Source: Bimuria novae-zelandiae CBS 107.79 | Taxonomy: Eukaryota; Ascomycota; Dothideomycetes; Pleosporales; Didymosphaeriaceae | Length of the DNA: 64,000 nt | Assembly: GCA_010015655.1 (NCBI GenBank) | Contig: ML976659.1 | Span: 1,458,659-1,522,658 of the forward strand | Direction of reading: 5' to 3' | Part shown: positions 11,301 through 21,183 of the stretch, piece by piece | Layout of the letters: every line of letters begins with the position of its first letter | How positions within the stretch are numbered: position 1 is the first letter of the stretch | Notes under the pieces: generated by a model | Told to the model about the DNA's origin: nothing | The model's database searches: none | The model's input: only the letters and a program-made list of their open reading frames with translations | Translations under genes and position numbers: made by a program

Positions 11301-12948
11301 ATGGCGGGATACTCAGCCATCGGTCCTGAGCCGAACGATACGGATCCAATGTCTTCGAGCACTGGCTCTTTGCGCGGGAGGAGGTCAGATATTCAGTTGC
11401 ATATACTAGGAAACATGCTGATGAGAGCAGGCGGGGAAGAGGCAAGACGCTGAGCGGACACCAAGGCCAGGCATCATGGGTATCGAGCGTTATCAACTTG
11501 GTCAACACCAGTATGGATATCCGTCGCGAGCGTACAACTATGGAAGGCTAATGGAAAGTAGTTCTCGGAGCGGGGCTTCTGGCAATGCCTTCGGCGCTCT
11601 CGAAAATGGGCATCTTCCTCGGCATCTTCGTCATCTCGTGGGCGGGCTTGACCGCTGGCTTTGGCCTTTATCTCCAGACGCGATGCGCACGATACGTCGA
11701 CCGCGGCCATGTCTCCTTCGCAGCCCTGTCACAGCTTACCTACCCGAACCTCTCCATCCTCTTTGACGCTGCAATCGCTATCAAATGCTTCGGCGTGGCC
11801 GTGAGTTACCTCATCATCATCGGGGACCTGATGCCTAGAGTGGTGGAAGGTTTTGCGCCCCAGGCCGGGGAGATATCGTTCCTGGTAGATAGGCAGTTCT
11901 GGATCACCGCTTTCATGTGGGTGAAGTATGCCGAATAACGCCCGCTAAGGAGACTGACCAGCACAGGCTCATCATCATCCCACTTTCGTTTCTAAGACGA
12001 CTGGACTCGCTCAAATACACAAGCATAATTGCTCTCTTCTCCATTGCCTATCTCGTTATCCTCGTAGTCGCACACTACATCAAAGGCGACACCCTCGCCG
12101 ACCGCGGTACCGTCCGTGTCTTCCAATGGTCCGGTGCCGTCTCCGCGCTCGCCGCCTTCCCCGTCATCGTCTTTGCATACACGTGCCACCAAAACATGTT
12201 CTCCATCCTCAACGAAATTTCCGACAACTCGCACTTCCGCACCTCGTCCGTCATCCTCGCCTCCATCGGTTCCGCCTGCGCCCTCTACATCCTCACCGGT
12301 ATCACCGGCTACCTCTCCTACGGCGACAACATCACCGGCAACATTGTCAACTTGTACCCCGCCGCCGCACCCAGCACCATCGGCCGCCTCGCCATCGTCG
12401 TCCTCGTCATGTTCAGCTACCCTCTACAGATCCACCCTTGCCGCGCTAGCATCGACGCATGTCTGAAGTGGAGGCCACGCAGGAAGGCGCAAGATGGCTC
12501 GGACAACAGCCCTAGCCGGCAGAACCTGCTCGCAGGACAGGCGGCGGTCAAGAGGAGGGAAATGGGCGATTTGCGCTTCGCAGTCATTTCTACCGTGCTC
12601 ATCGTGCTCTCGTTCATCACTGCCATGACCGTCTCCTCGCTCGAGAAGGTTCTCGCGTACGTAGGCTCGACGGGCTCAACCACCATCTCGTTTATCCTGC
12701 CCGGGCTGTTTTACTATAAAATTTCTGATCCGGACTCGGAGCATCATCAGAAATTGGTGAAAGATGAAGATGACGGGGATGAGTTTGGTAGCGCGGATGC
12801 GGAGGGCTATGTTATGAGCGACGCGCATAAGAGTCGGAATTGGAGGAGGGGCATGTTGAGGCGGGCTAGTTTGGCGCTGGCGGTTTATGGCGCTGTGGTT
12901 ATGGTGACGTGTTTGGTTACGAATACGTTCTTGGTGGCGGCGCATTGA
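11301..12948 (+). CDS. AVT-type vacuolar amino acid transporter
   Basis: Four exons: 11301-11383, 11431-11510, 11559-11916, 11967-12948; introns of 47, 48 and 50 bp. Donors are GTCAGA, GTATGG and GTGGGT; CTGAT, CTAAT and CTGAC branch-like sites precede the acceptors. The 500-residue product begins MAGYSAIGPEP, has a Ser/Arg-rich cytosolic head, then VINLVNTIVLGAGLLAMPSA, the first-helix signature of the AAAP/AVT family, followed by about ten more membrane helices and an acidic loop (KDEDDGDEF) before the last one. AVT5/6/7-type proteins export amino acids from the vacuole; the exact substrate is inferred only. The N-terminal two exons are too short to stand out as open frames. The third donor was chosen as GTGGGT because the adjacent GTGAAG breaks the frame. 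Confidence 0.88.
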
Positions 12949-13376
12949 GCGGTATAGAGGGTGCAGGGCAGCGTTTCTGTTTGGGCATTTTGCGGCATTT
13001 GAGGGTGTTTAGGTAGGGTTTTGGAGAGCGAAGTTTAGCGTTTTTGGGAACACTGCTAGCATCTTGGTCGATTTATGCGTGTGCGGTACAATATCGTACA
13101 GAAAGTTTACCGGAAAGCTATCCCTCGTTCTAAACGCCTGTGATGCAGTATGGTACACGTACAACGGCAGTGGTGTGCTAAGGAAGTCCTCCACCATCTT
13201 CCAGCAGGCCTTGCCCTGCTCCTTAAGACGCACACTGCGGATCCAGTCGGTATGCTATGGCCTATATCCTCCGCGCGGCACTGATCGGCGTACCGACACA
13301 CCCCTCGTATTCATACCTCTCTTCTTCCCACCTCGCCCAAGCCTTCTTCCGCAATTCCTCCCCCCCGGCGAGCCAC
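12949..13376 (-). other. Coding-like tail beyond the MRPS16 stop
   Basis: On the minus strand, directly after the MRPS16 stop but in another frame, the sequence reads NEWLAGGEELRKKAWARW and on to a stop near 13259. Further down, another frame reads WIRSVRLKEQGKACWKMVED to a stop near 13009. Both look protein-like (charged, helical), but no clean splice joins them to MRPS16 in phase. It may be a lost C-terminal extension, an unassigned small gene, or chance. Confidence 0.3.
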
Positions 13377-13990
13377 TCATTGCGCAACCTCCGCCTCTTC
13401 GGGAATCAAACTCTTCGCCGCCGTCTCCGCCTTGACAACCTTCCCCTGTATCTGCCCCACGCGAAACCTCGGCTCAAGAATACCAACCTATATCCACATT
13501 AGCATTCGCCGATCTACCAATCTCCTAAAAATCCCCATCCACCCAGTAAACTCTCTTGCCTGCGCCTTCCTCGCCTTCCTCTTTTATATCCCCCTCCTCA
13601 ACCTCATCGTCCTCGTCGCCGATGAAAGAGGATAGTTGCACGTACCATGCTCAACAACCTCCACGCAGTATCGCTCGGCTGCGCGCCTACACCGACCCAG
13701 TACCGCGCGCGTGACACGTCGAGTTTAATATCCTTCCATGGCCGCGCGTTGGTGCCTGGGGGAGGGGGTTTGGGAATCGGGTCGTACGTGCCGAGGACTT
13801 CGAGGGGGCGGGAGTTGCGTGCTGTACTGTACGTGTATATATGTCAGTGATGAGGTCTTATGTACACCTCAATTGGTGAGGCGGAGAAGGCGAGGGGAAA
13901 GGGGTGGAAGTACCGCGCGTGTGCGACGACAATGTTGTAGAAGGGAGCATGCTTCTTGCCGAAACGGGCGAGGCGTATGCGGAGGACCAT
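13377..13990 (-). CDS. mrps16: Mitochondrial 37S ribosomal protein S16
   Basis: Three exons: 13990-13914, 13826-13646 and 13487-13377; introns of 87 bp (GTACTT...ACAG) and 158 bp (GTACGT...ATAG). The 122-residue product opens MVLRIRLARFGKKHAPFYNI and VVAHAR, the bS16 signature, then RPLEVLGTYDPIPKP and YWVGVGAQPSDTAWRLL, and ends VGILEPRF plus a short tail. bS16 binds the 5' domain and central junction of small-subunit rRNA, here in the mitoribosome. Length fits fungal MRPS16. The second intron is long for this window and is itself partly open, but reading through it stops early. Frames beyond the stop look coding, so the true C-terminus is uncertain. Divergent from the NAD(P)HX epimerase gene. 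Confidence 0.85.
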
Positions 13991-14349
13991 TGTGGGGTGT
14001 GGGTGGTGATGGAGGTGTTGCGCTGCGGGTGAGAGGTAACTTTTTGGGCCGGGGTTGAGCCGACCGGAGGAAGGGCACGTGATTGGTCGGAGGTCTAGGT
14101 GCAAGAAAGCATGCGATCTATCTGCTGCGAGATGGTGTGACTTAGAGAAGAGCTCTGTGTGTACAAAGGCTAGTCCGAGATGGTTGATGGTGTTGGTGGT
14201 GGATCGCCACTGCCTTGCTGGAGTTCTGGTGGTGCGGTGATGTAATTGTATCACCTTACCAACCGAGCACTTGCACTTACCCTTCCAAGAACGCCTCCAG
14301 GTTCACAAATCCATAAGAACATAGTTATAAGACAAATCAAGCTTGAAAC
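13991..14349. promoter_or_regulatory. Shared promoter region, mrps16 / NAXE
   Basis: 359 bp between two divergent start codons; it must carry both promoters. No specific site is assigned. Confidence 0.5.
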
Positions 14350-15212
14350 ATGGCTCTGAGAGTGGGTGGGTTTACCTTCACAATGGATTCAAATTAACGT
14401 GTACAGACCATCTCCGCGAAGAGCGCGGCCGCGCTTGATCAAGAGCTCATGTCTACCGGCGCATTCTCAATCGATCAGTTAATGGAACTAGCCGGTCTCT
14501 CCGTCTCCCAAGCCGGTACGATCACAACCCCCCCTCCAACCCCCATGCTCGCTTTATCAACCTACACGTTCTACTACCAAGCATCCCATCCCACCCCATC
14601 CCGAAACTAATCACCCCCATAGTCTTCAAACTCCAACCCCTCACCGCAGGAAAACGCATCCTCATCGCCTGCGGCCCCGGCAACAACGGCGGCGATGGCC
14701 TCGTCGCCGCCCGCCACCTCTTCCACTACGGCTACCACCCCACCATCTACTACCCCAAGCAGCCCCGCAACGAGCTCTATCAGCGCCTCCGCAAGCAACT
14801 CGAGGACCTCCGCGTTCCCTTCACCGACGACTTCCACACTGCTATTAAATCAACCGACCACGTCGTCGACGCCATCTTCGGCTTTTCCTTCTCGGGGGAA
14901 GTGCGCGAGCCGTTTCCCAAGGTCATTGAGGCCCTGAGGGAGACGGAAGTTCCGGTTTTGGCGGTCGATGCGCCGAGTAGTTGGGGTGTGGATGAGGGGC
15001 CGCCCGCGGAGGGCCCGGGGAAGGGGTTCATGCCCCAGGCGCTAATTAGTTTGACTGCGCCGAAGCCGTTGGTGAAGTGGTTCAAGGGGAGGCACTTTTT
15101 GGGGGGCAGGTTCTTAAGTCCGGAGATGGCGGAGAAGTATGGGCTTGATGTGCCGGAGTATGAGGGGTTGGATCAGGTGGTTGAGGTGGAGGTTGAGGGG
15201 CAGAAGTTGTGA
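14350..15212 (+). CDS. NAXE: NAD(P)HX epimerase (YjeF N-terminal domain)
   Basis: Three exons: 14350-14361 (only four codons), 14407-14515 and 14623-15212; introns of 45 and 107 bp. The 236-residue protein has TISAKSAAALDQELMSTGAF at the N-terminus, the glycine-rich ILIACGPGNNGGDGLVAARH phosphate/nucleotide loop, VVDAIFGFSFSGEVREP, and VLAVDAPSSWGVDEG, all standard for the YjeF_N fold. The enzyme epimerises R- to S-NAD(P)HX so that the dehydratase can repair hydrated cofactor. The C-terminal kinase-like YjeF domain is absent, as usual for eukaryotic NAXE. The tiny first exon begins MALR, without an evident mitochondrial presequence. Confidence 0.9.
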
Positions 15213-15682
15213 GGGGAGGATGATGAATGAGGTGGTTAGATGAGATTTGGGGGGTTGACTCCTGTGTGTCAAGGATTGAAGTAGAGGGTGTCAATGTTAC
15301 TGGCCACCTTTGTATTTGAGTCTTTATATCCATCTTCTTAATGTTCGTCATCGTATCATCTGCGGTGCGTAGAATTTCTAGATTGCGTGGTGTGCGAGTG
15401 TTTCGCAAGTGGACTTTCCTGTTTCTCACTTTGGCCGATGGCATGGGTCTCGTCGGTCTGTGACACACGTACAGACACAGCAGACCCATCCCAATACCGT
15501 GTTCAAAACAGCCCAAACCCCTCCTCCGCCTCCCTCAACCACCTCCCACACTAGCTCGCCGGCGAAACAACCCTCCACATCGCATCCACCTTCGCCGTCC
15601 CCTCCTCCAGCGCCCCCATCTGCGCCGCCGTACACGAATCCCCCACATTCCACAAACTACACTCATTCCCCACCTTCAATTC
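15213..15682. other. Intergenic, no gene seen
   Basis: Space between the convergent 3' ends of NAXE and the carboxypeptidase relic. The Pro/Ser-rich frames here are composition effects. Confidence 0.4.
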
Positions 15683-15697
15683 CTTCAACTTAAAACA

Positions 15698-15770
<73 letters not shown>

Positions 15771-17464
15771 CCTTCCCCTTCGTAACCGTCGCACTCCCAG
15801 CTCCCGTCCCAGTCGCCACATCCACATCTCCAACCACGCGATTAAAAACCGCCTGCACCGTCTCGGGCGCGTAAAAGCTCACCGCGTACCCTGCCTAGAA
15901 ACCTCTCGTGAAGGAAAGCAGGATATGCTGTCTCGTCACCGCCGTCGCTGCGCCGGTGTTGTAGGAGTTTAGGTTTAACTCGACGTATCCGGAGGAGTTG
16001 AAGCGCCTGCAGGAGGTGGGTGTCCAGGGCAGGGATAAAGTGAGGTTCTCAGCGCCGAGCCAATTACACTGCCAGTCGCCGTCGCCGTAGATCATAGCGA
16101 CGCGCGTGCCGGCGTTGAGGAGGTATGTTAGATCGGCGCGGCCGTCGCGGACGGGGTCGTCGGTCATGATAAAAGCGTTGTTCACGACGGTGGCGAAGAG
16201 CAGGTAGTTTAGGCCTCCGGGGATGCCTAGGCTAGCTCTTATGCGGGGATTGTTGAGGTAGGAGGCGGCGTATTTTGGCGGCCAGGGCTGGGCTTGGGGA
16301 AGGCCGATGTCGTAGCCGCTGCGTGGGTTCTTGGGCTCGGTGAAGTACGGAAGGAGGACGTCGTTCTGGCAGGTCAGGGTCGCGTAGTAGCATATCTCGC
16401 CGACGCGGGGGTCGAGACCTTCGTCAGAGGGGTCGTCGAGGGCTTTTGCAGCACGGCACTGGCGGACTTGGTCGAGGCATCCGTTGGGAGCGGTGGCGGT
16501 GGCGACGACGGCGTCGTAGGTGGTTTTGTTGTAGAGCTAGTAGGGTGTACCGTCGGGGTTGTCGTAGGTGTTGTTGTAGGGAAGACTTGCGTAGGCGAGC
16601 ATCTGGGCTTCGCTGTCGACGCAGCCGTTTGTGATGCCCACCGAGGGCACGGTGATACGTCGTAAAATGGCGCCTGGCTGGACGGGAAACGTCTGGTTTG
16701 TACGGATGGTGTAGCTTGCTAGCGCTGGGACATAGGTGCCACCGTACGAATTGCCCCATACGCTGATACTGTACTTTCGCCATATGGCACGCCAAAATCT
16801 GTAAAGAAGACCTGCAGGAAGTACCACATGTTCTTCGCAGCCATAGTCGACGTTCCCACCGTCGCCCCTAGGTCATGGCTCGGGAACTTTCCTTTGATCT
16901 TCGTCAAGCTAGTTTCCAGATCTGTCGTGCTGATAGCTCCAGAACCACCACCCAAGGCGTCGAACACGCCATCCACGATCTCTTCATAGCTGAAACCAAC
17001 TTGGTTTGGTTGGTCAACGTATAGCATATGCGCGTTTTCGTTGAATGAAAATGGATTCCGCACAACAGTGTTGCCATTTTTTGCGCAGTACATGGCCCAT
17101 ATTCAGTTAGTGCGGCGAAGCTGGATGCCTCACCTGGTCCTCCGGCAAGGTAGAGGGTGAGTTTGGCCCCAGTGGGGTTCTGCGCAGGGAAAACCAGAAG
17201 AATGAAGATATGTTGTAGGAGACTCCAGGTATGGTGCCGCTCTTGAAGTTGACATAGCCGCTATAGGAGACGGTGTTTGACGAGGCGTTGCACGCTGTAG
17301 TCTGTCAGGGTAATCAGTCGGCCGATATGTCTATACAGGAGGCTTAGGCTGACCTTCTGGTATGATATAGTCGCTCCTGCAACCGCCTTGGAGACAATAG
17401 TGGTAGTTTGCACATGTGATAATTGAGCCAGGAAAAAGCCGATGATGAAGTGAAACAGCTTCAT
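15683..17464 (-). pseudogene. Secreted serine carboxypeptidase (S10), degenerate
   Basis: Exon 1 (17464-17354) encodes a signal peptide, MKLFHFIIGFFLAQLSHVQ; a 52-bp intron (17353-17302) joins to TTACNASSNTVSYSGYVNF. Then the frame breaks near 17190, near 17085 and near 16800, with recognisable S10 blocks in successive frames: LTLYLAGGPGEASSFAAL, MLYVDQPNQVGFSYEEIVDG, and the nucleophile motif GNSYGG (Ser codon 16747-16749). In-frame TAG codons occur at about 16538 and 15896. The Asp region IYGDGDWQCNW remains. The position of the catalytic His (normally AGHxVP) reads AGYAVS, His to Tyr by one C-to-T change. The C-terminal linker has become a Gly tract coded by the 69-base homopolymer. At least three frameshifts, two stops and a lost catalytic residue make it non-functional unless the assembly is poor here. 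Confidence 0.85.
15699..15767. repeat. 69-base poly-C homopolymer
   Basis: An uninterrupted run of 69 C (poly-G on the coding strand of the carboxypeptidase relic). Exceptionally long for a C:G homopolymer; length may be an assembly artefact. Confidence 0.95.
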
Positions 17465-18766
17465 CCCTAAGTCAGTGTGGAGATAGGCGCTTGGGTACTG
17501 TATCCGAGGTAACTCAAAATACTCAGGCCTTCGATGCGGTACTGTATGATATTTAAAGGTGCGCGAGCGACATTAGCGTGTAAAGTAAATGTAAGGAGTG
17601 TTGTGATTGTTTGCTTCCGAGACCGTAAAACCGAACTGAATAGCTTGAGAGACAGCGCGCATACTCGAACGAGGCACAGTCGTAGTCAGGAATGAAAAAG
17701 ATATTCCGTCAAGGCGCTGTAGTGTAAGGTGACGGTATAATTCTATTGGATAGCAAGGCCAGCGAGGCTGCAGGGTGTAGGCCCGTGCGTCGTATTCATG
17801 CTGTGTTCAATAGCCCCCGAGCGTATTGAGGCTGCTTATCTTGGAGCAAGGATCATCTGCTGGAGGTACTGAGCTCGTTGTTTGTAGAGCCGAAGGTGCT
17901 CGGGGTTAGTCTTCATTAGGCGTCGAATGGCATGTTCTACCACTGAGCGAAACGCCTATACTGAGGCGCGGGTAATGACCATCTGGGCGTAGAATTTCGG
18001 CTCCATGGGTGAATTCATTGTCAAGTTCTTTTGCAAATATACCTAACGACTTACAATGAGCACCGATTTCCTGATTGGCGTCGCAATAGGATGGGAACAG
18101 GCGCGCCTCGGGTAACTTTTGTATATGCGCCACCGATTAATTGAGACATGCCACGTGTAAAAGTTTGGCGTGTTGTTAGTTTGCCGCATGTTGTGTGCAG
18201 TAGTATGAGCTCTGAGGCTGTAAAGTCTCTAGGTTGATTGCAGAACGCATGCCGCAATGACACATGTAGACCCGACATACTGCCTTGCGGTTAGTTGCTG
18301 TACTCCAAAAGGAGCTCATAACCCATTATAGAGTGGGCTAGGATATGAGAATATGCCGATGGGCTTCGTATGGTCCTTGGAGGTGTGTGAGACGTTGGAA
18401 AGAGAAGGTGGGAAAGGTGATGACGTCATGGCGCAAAATCCGAGACCTCCCGTCCCACCATTGTGCAACTCCTCCATCTACCTCGGGCACCAGAAGTCTT
18501 CCATTATTCAGCATCGCAGAGCTCCAGACTAGGGTACCAACATGTAATGATTCTAGCTTGTTTGGATGTACAATTGACTAGTCTAAACCTACGAGGGAAA
18601 ACCACCTGCACCTGTGCCCCGAAGGTACATACCCGCTGCGTAGACATTTGTCCATCTCTTCAATACCACAATGTATCCATTTGAAAACACAGACAAGACG
18701 AAGCGCCGTTGCCGACTGCATACCCACCTGAGCGCATCACCGTCCCGGATCCCCGCTGCCGACCTT
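17465..18766. other. Intergenic, no gene seen
   Basis: 1.3 kb between the carboxypeptidase relic and the 3' end of the lysozyme-like gene. Only short frames without recognisable content on either strand. Confidence 0.45.
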
Positions 18767-19710
18767 TTACCAGCCAGCGTTGCAGACTTTCTGCACCTTT
18801 GTAACATGCTTATTGTAATCATCAGGGAATGCAGACCTATGCGAGCTGTCAGGAAACCATCTATGGGCATTCTTTGAACTGACTTACACTTGCACCTTCT
18901 GGGCCGCCCTTCCAATGGGAATGGTTTGCCAGTTCTTGACCCTCTTCAGAGCGTTGAAGAAGAAGTGGGCGCTCAGGTCCTGTGACCTGTCAGTGAAACT
19001 CTCCATCTACATCCAGATCAAGGACATACCGCATTCATACGTTCTTTAGTCGAACCCCAAGAAGGACGCTGCTGAAAGATGCCGACTGAATCGTGGTCAT
19101 GACCCACGCCATCGTGGGGATACTTCAAGGACGCCGGATACTTGCTATTGGCAAGAATCTTGATTTGCGACTCCTGAAAGGCCGTGGTGATGGCGATGTA
19201 GCAAGCACGCTTCTCCTGGCTGGCAGGAAAATCCTTCTTCGTACGGGCGATGATCGCGCGTGCATTCCTAGTCTGGACCGAATTTAGCCCGGGGAGGTTG
19301 TCCTTGGTTGGAGGCTTGGGCTTCGTGGGACCACTAGGCTTTGGGGTGCAACACTTGAAGTTGGCTGGGCCAGGGCATAGACCCGACTGAGTGGTGCCGC
19401 TGCACTGAGAATTCCATTTGCAACTTCCTCCAGAAGCGCATTTTGGCTTTACACAGCACTTTATATTATCGGACGTGCCTGGACAACTATCGGACCAAAA
19501 TCAGCTGGTACCTATGAGGTACCTAGGCATGACTTACGCGTTCGAAATGAAGGAGCCTCCCCCCTGGGTACAGGACGACGTGGAGATGCAAACACCAGGA
19601 GCTTTCCCGGCGCCGGTGCAGGGTCCGTTAACGGATGAACGAGGAGCGAGAGCGCCCACAAGGCTCGTAGAGAGCAAGAACGTCACCAAAGCGGAGTTTA
19701 AGAGCTGCAT
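18767..19710 (-). CDS. Secreted Cys-rich protein with lysozyme-like domain (putative)
   Basis: Four exons: 19710-19538, 19486-19030, 18979-18888 and 18836-18767; introns of 51, 50 and 51 bp, phases close; 263 residues. A signal peptide (MQLLNSALVTFLLSTSLVGA) is followed by two tandem Cys-rich modules, one running from CTGAGKAPGVCISTSSC to IKCC, the other from CASGGSCKWNSQC to FKCC. A Pro/Lys linker leads to a domain with CYIAITTAFQESQIKILANS, HDHDSVGIFQQRPSWG and AAQKVQVSAFPDDYNKHV. The ExS...DSVGLFQQR pattern resembles lysozyme/transglycosylase-like domains common in actinobacterial secreted proteins, with the Glu of FQES a candidate catalytic acid. Likely role: an extracellular wall-lytic or antibacterial enzyme; this is inference. 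The gene itself is well supported. Confidence 0.7.
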
Positions 19711-21183
19711 TTTGGCGGCTTGGATTTGATAAACGTCTAAGAGAGAGTTTGAGTAGTGAAGCTGTTAAATAGTGACAGAGCAAGAGATAACTATCGTCTC
19801 AAACCATTCTCACCGTCGCCTTTATAATCAAGTTCCAGGAGAATGTGTATGAGGTCCGGAATAGAAACATCGCACCCAAGGTTATGTTTCTTCGTGATTC
19901 GTATCCAAAGCGAACTGGCTATGAGTACCCCGAGATATTCTTTATGACATCAAACGACTATGGGGTCTCTTTGAGCGCCTTCGTTGGTGCATCCTCATCG
20001 TAAGCGCCCGTTGCGGATGTCCGACGTGCCACGTGATCGAATACGAGATCTCCGGACACGGCGGCGGAGATGATTTCCTCGTAACTGGGGCTGAAAACCG
20101 CGACTCGACCCTACCAGAACGTCGAAAAACTCCGGCCCATTCACATACCGTATCGTATAATTTAAATATGCTCATACTGGTTCAGGACAATGTCAGCGAC
20201 CTCGACTTTCGTACTTCGCGTCGTGCGCGACGATCAAGATTGGCCACAACTCTCTACACTACAACCTCTAGTAAGGGAACCCGAACAGGCATCTCGCGTT
20301 CGGTTGCAAATGGATCAATGCCAGCACCAATACTGCCCTGCGTTGGCTTTGTCACCCTGTCGTCTCTAGCTATTCTATACCTCGCGACCGGACTGACTAG
20401 ACCACGCGCTGGTTCCTCGGCAAAGATCAATATTCAGCGACGTTGATTTTATCCATAACTCACACAAGCCTTCCGTGAACGGCGCAAAAGCCATTTCTAC
20501 CGTTACGACTTCCCCAATTCAAGTTTCCAGTAAAGGAGTAATTTAAAGGCTCTTCTTCTCCATACAGGTAAAACCTCCATTCCGGTGGATACCGATTTCG
20601 AGCAAGTTCAATTAGTCAACGCGCACACCAGCTTGTTCCATTAAAGCCAAAGCGTAATGATTTGTCAACGGAAACGTGGAAATGCTATAGGGGTCCGGCT
20701 CGAAGCAATGATACCTTTCGTCTTCCCGGAGGGCCGACAACCGACACCCCTATACGTGCGGTCTGGCTCGGAGCGCGATGTCAGTACAGCATTGCCGATT
20801 TTGCCAAGCAAAGCTGCGAAAGGTTCGACGTTGTCGGTGGCCACTTTCGTGGCATTGACCTGTTGCTGAGTTTCGTCAGCTTAGAAGGGTTCGAAGGCTG
20901 CATCTCCAGGTGCGTTATCCACAAAGTGCACACTAATTTGGCTGCGTTACGCTTCGCACTTTGTCTTTGTGGCTTTCTCCAGTGCTCATCCATTGCCTGA
21001 TGTCTTCATTAGGTCGCTTTTGATCGAAGATCGCCCTTCAACATTATATTATCATTGTCTCACTGCATGCAACAATTCATGCGATAATTCTCTATACGGG
21101 GAAAAGATTTATGTACTGCGTCGCGAGGTCGCGCTCTCCCAGGTTCCATTCCCATCCGAATGCCCATCCACCGCTATGCAACT
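19711..21183. other. Intergenic, no gene seen
   Basis: About 1.5 kb; contains the promoter of the lysozyme-like gene at its left end. Frames of 60-137 codons show no family features. Confidence 0.45.

Noticed and set aside
15409..15693. Pro/Ser/Thr-rich plus-strand frame
   Set aside because: Composition shadow of the low-complexity strand complementary to the carboxypeptidase relic and its flank.
19942..21000. Several 60-137 codon frames
   Set aside because: No conserved motif, inconsistent start codons, overlapping on both strands; treated as intergenic.
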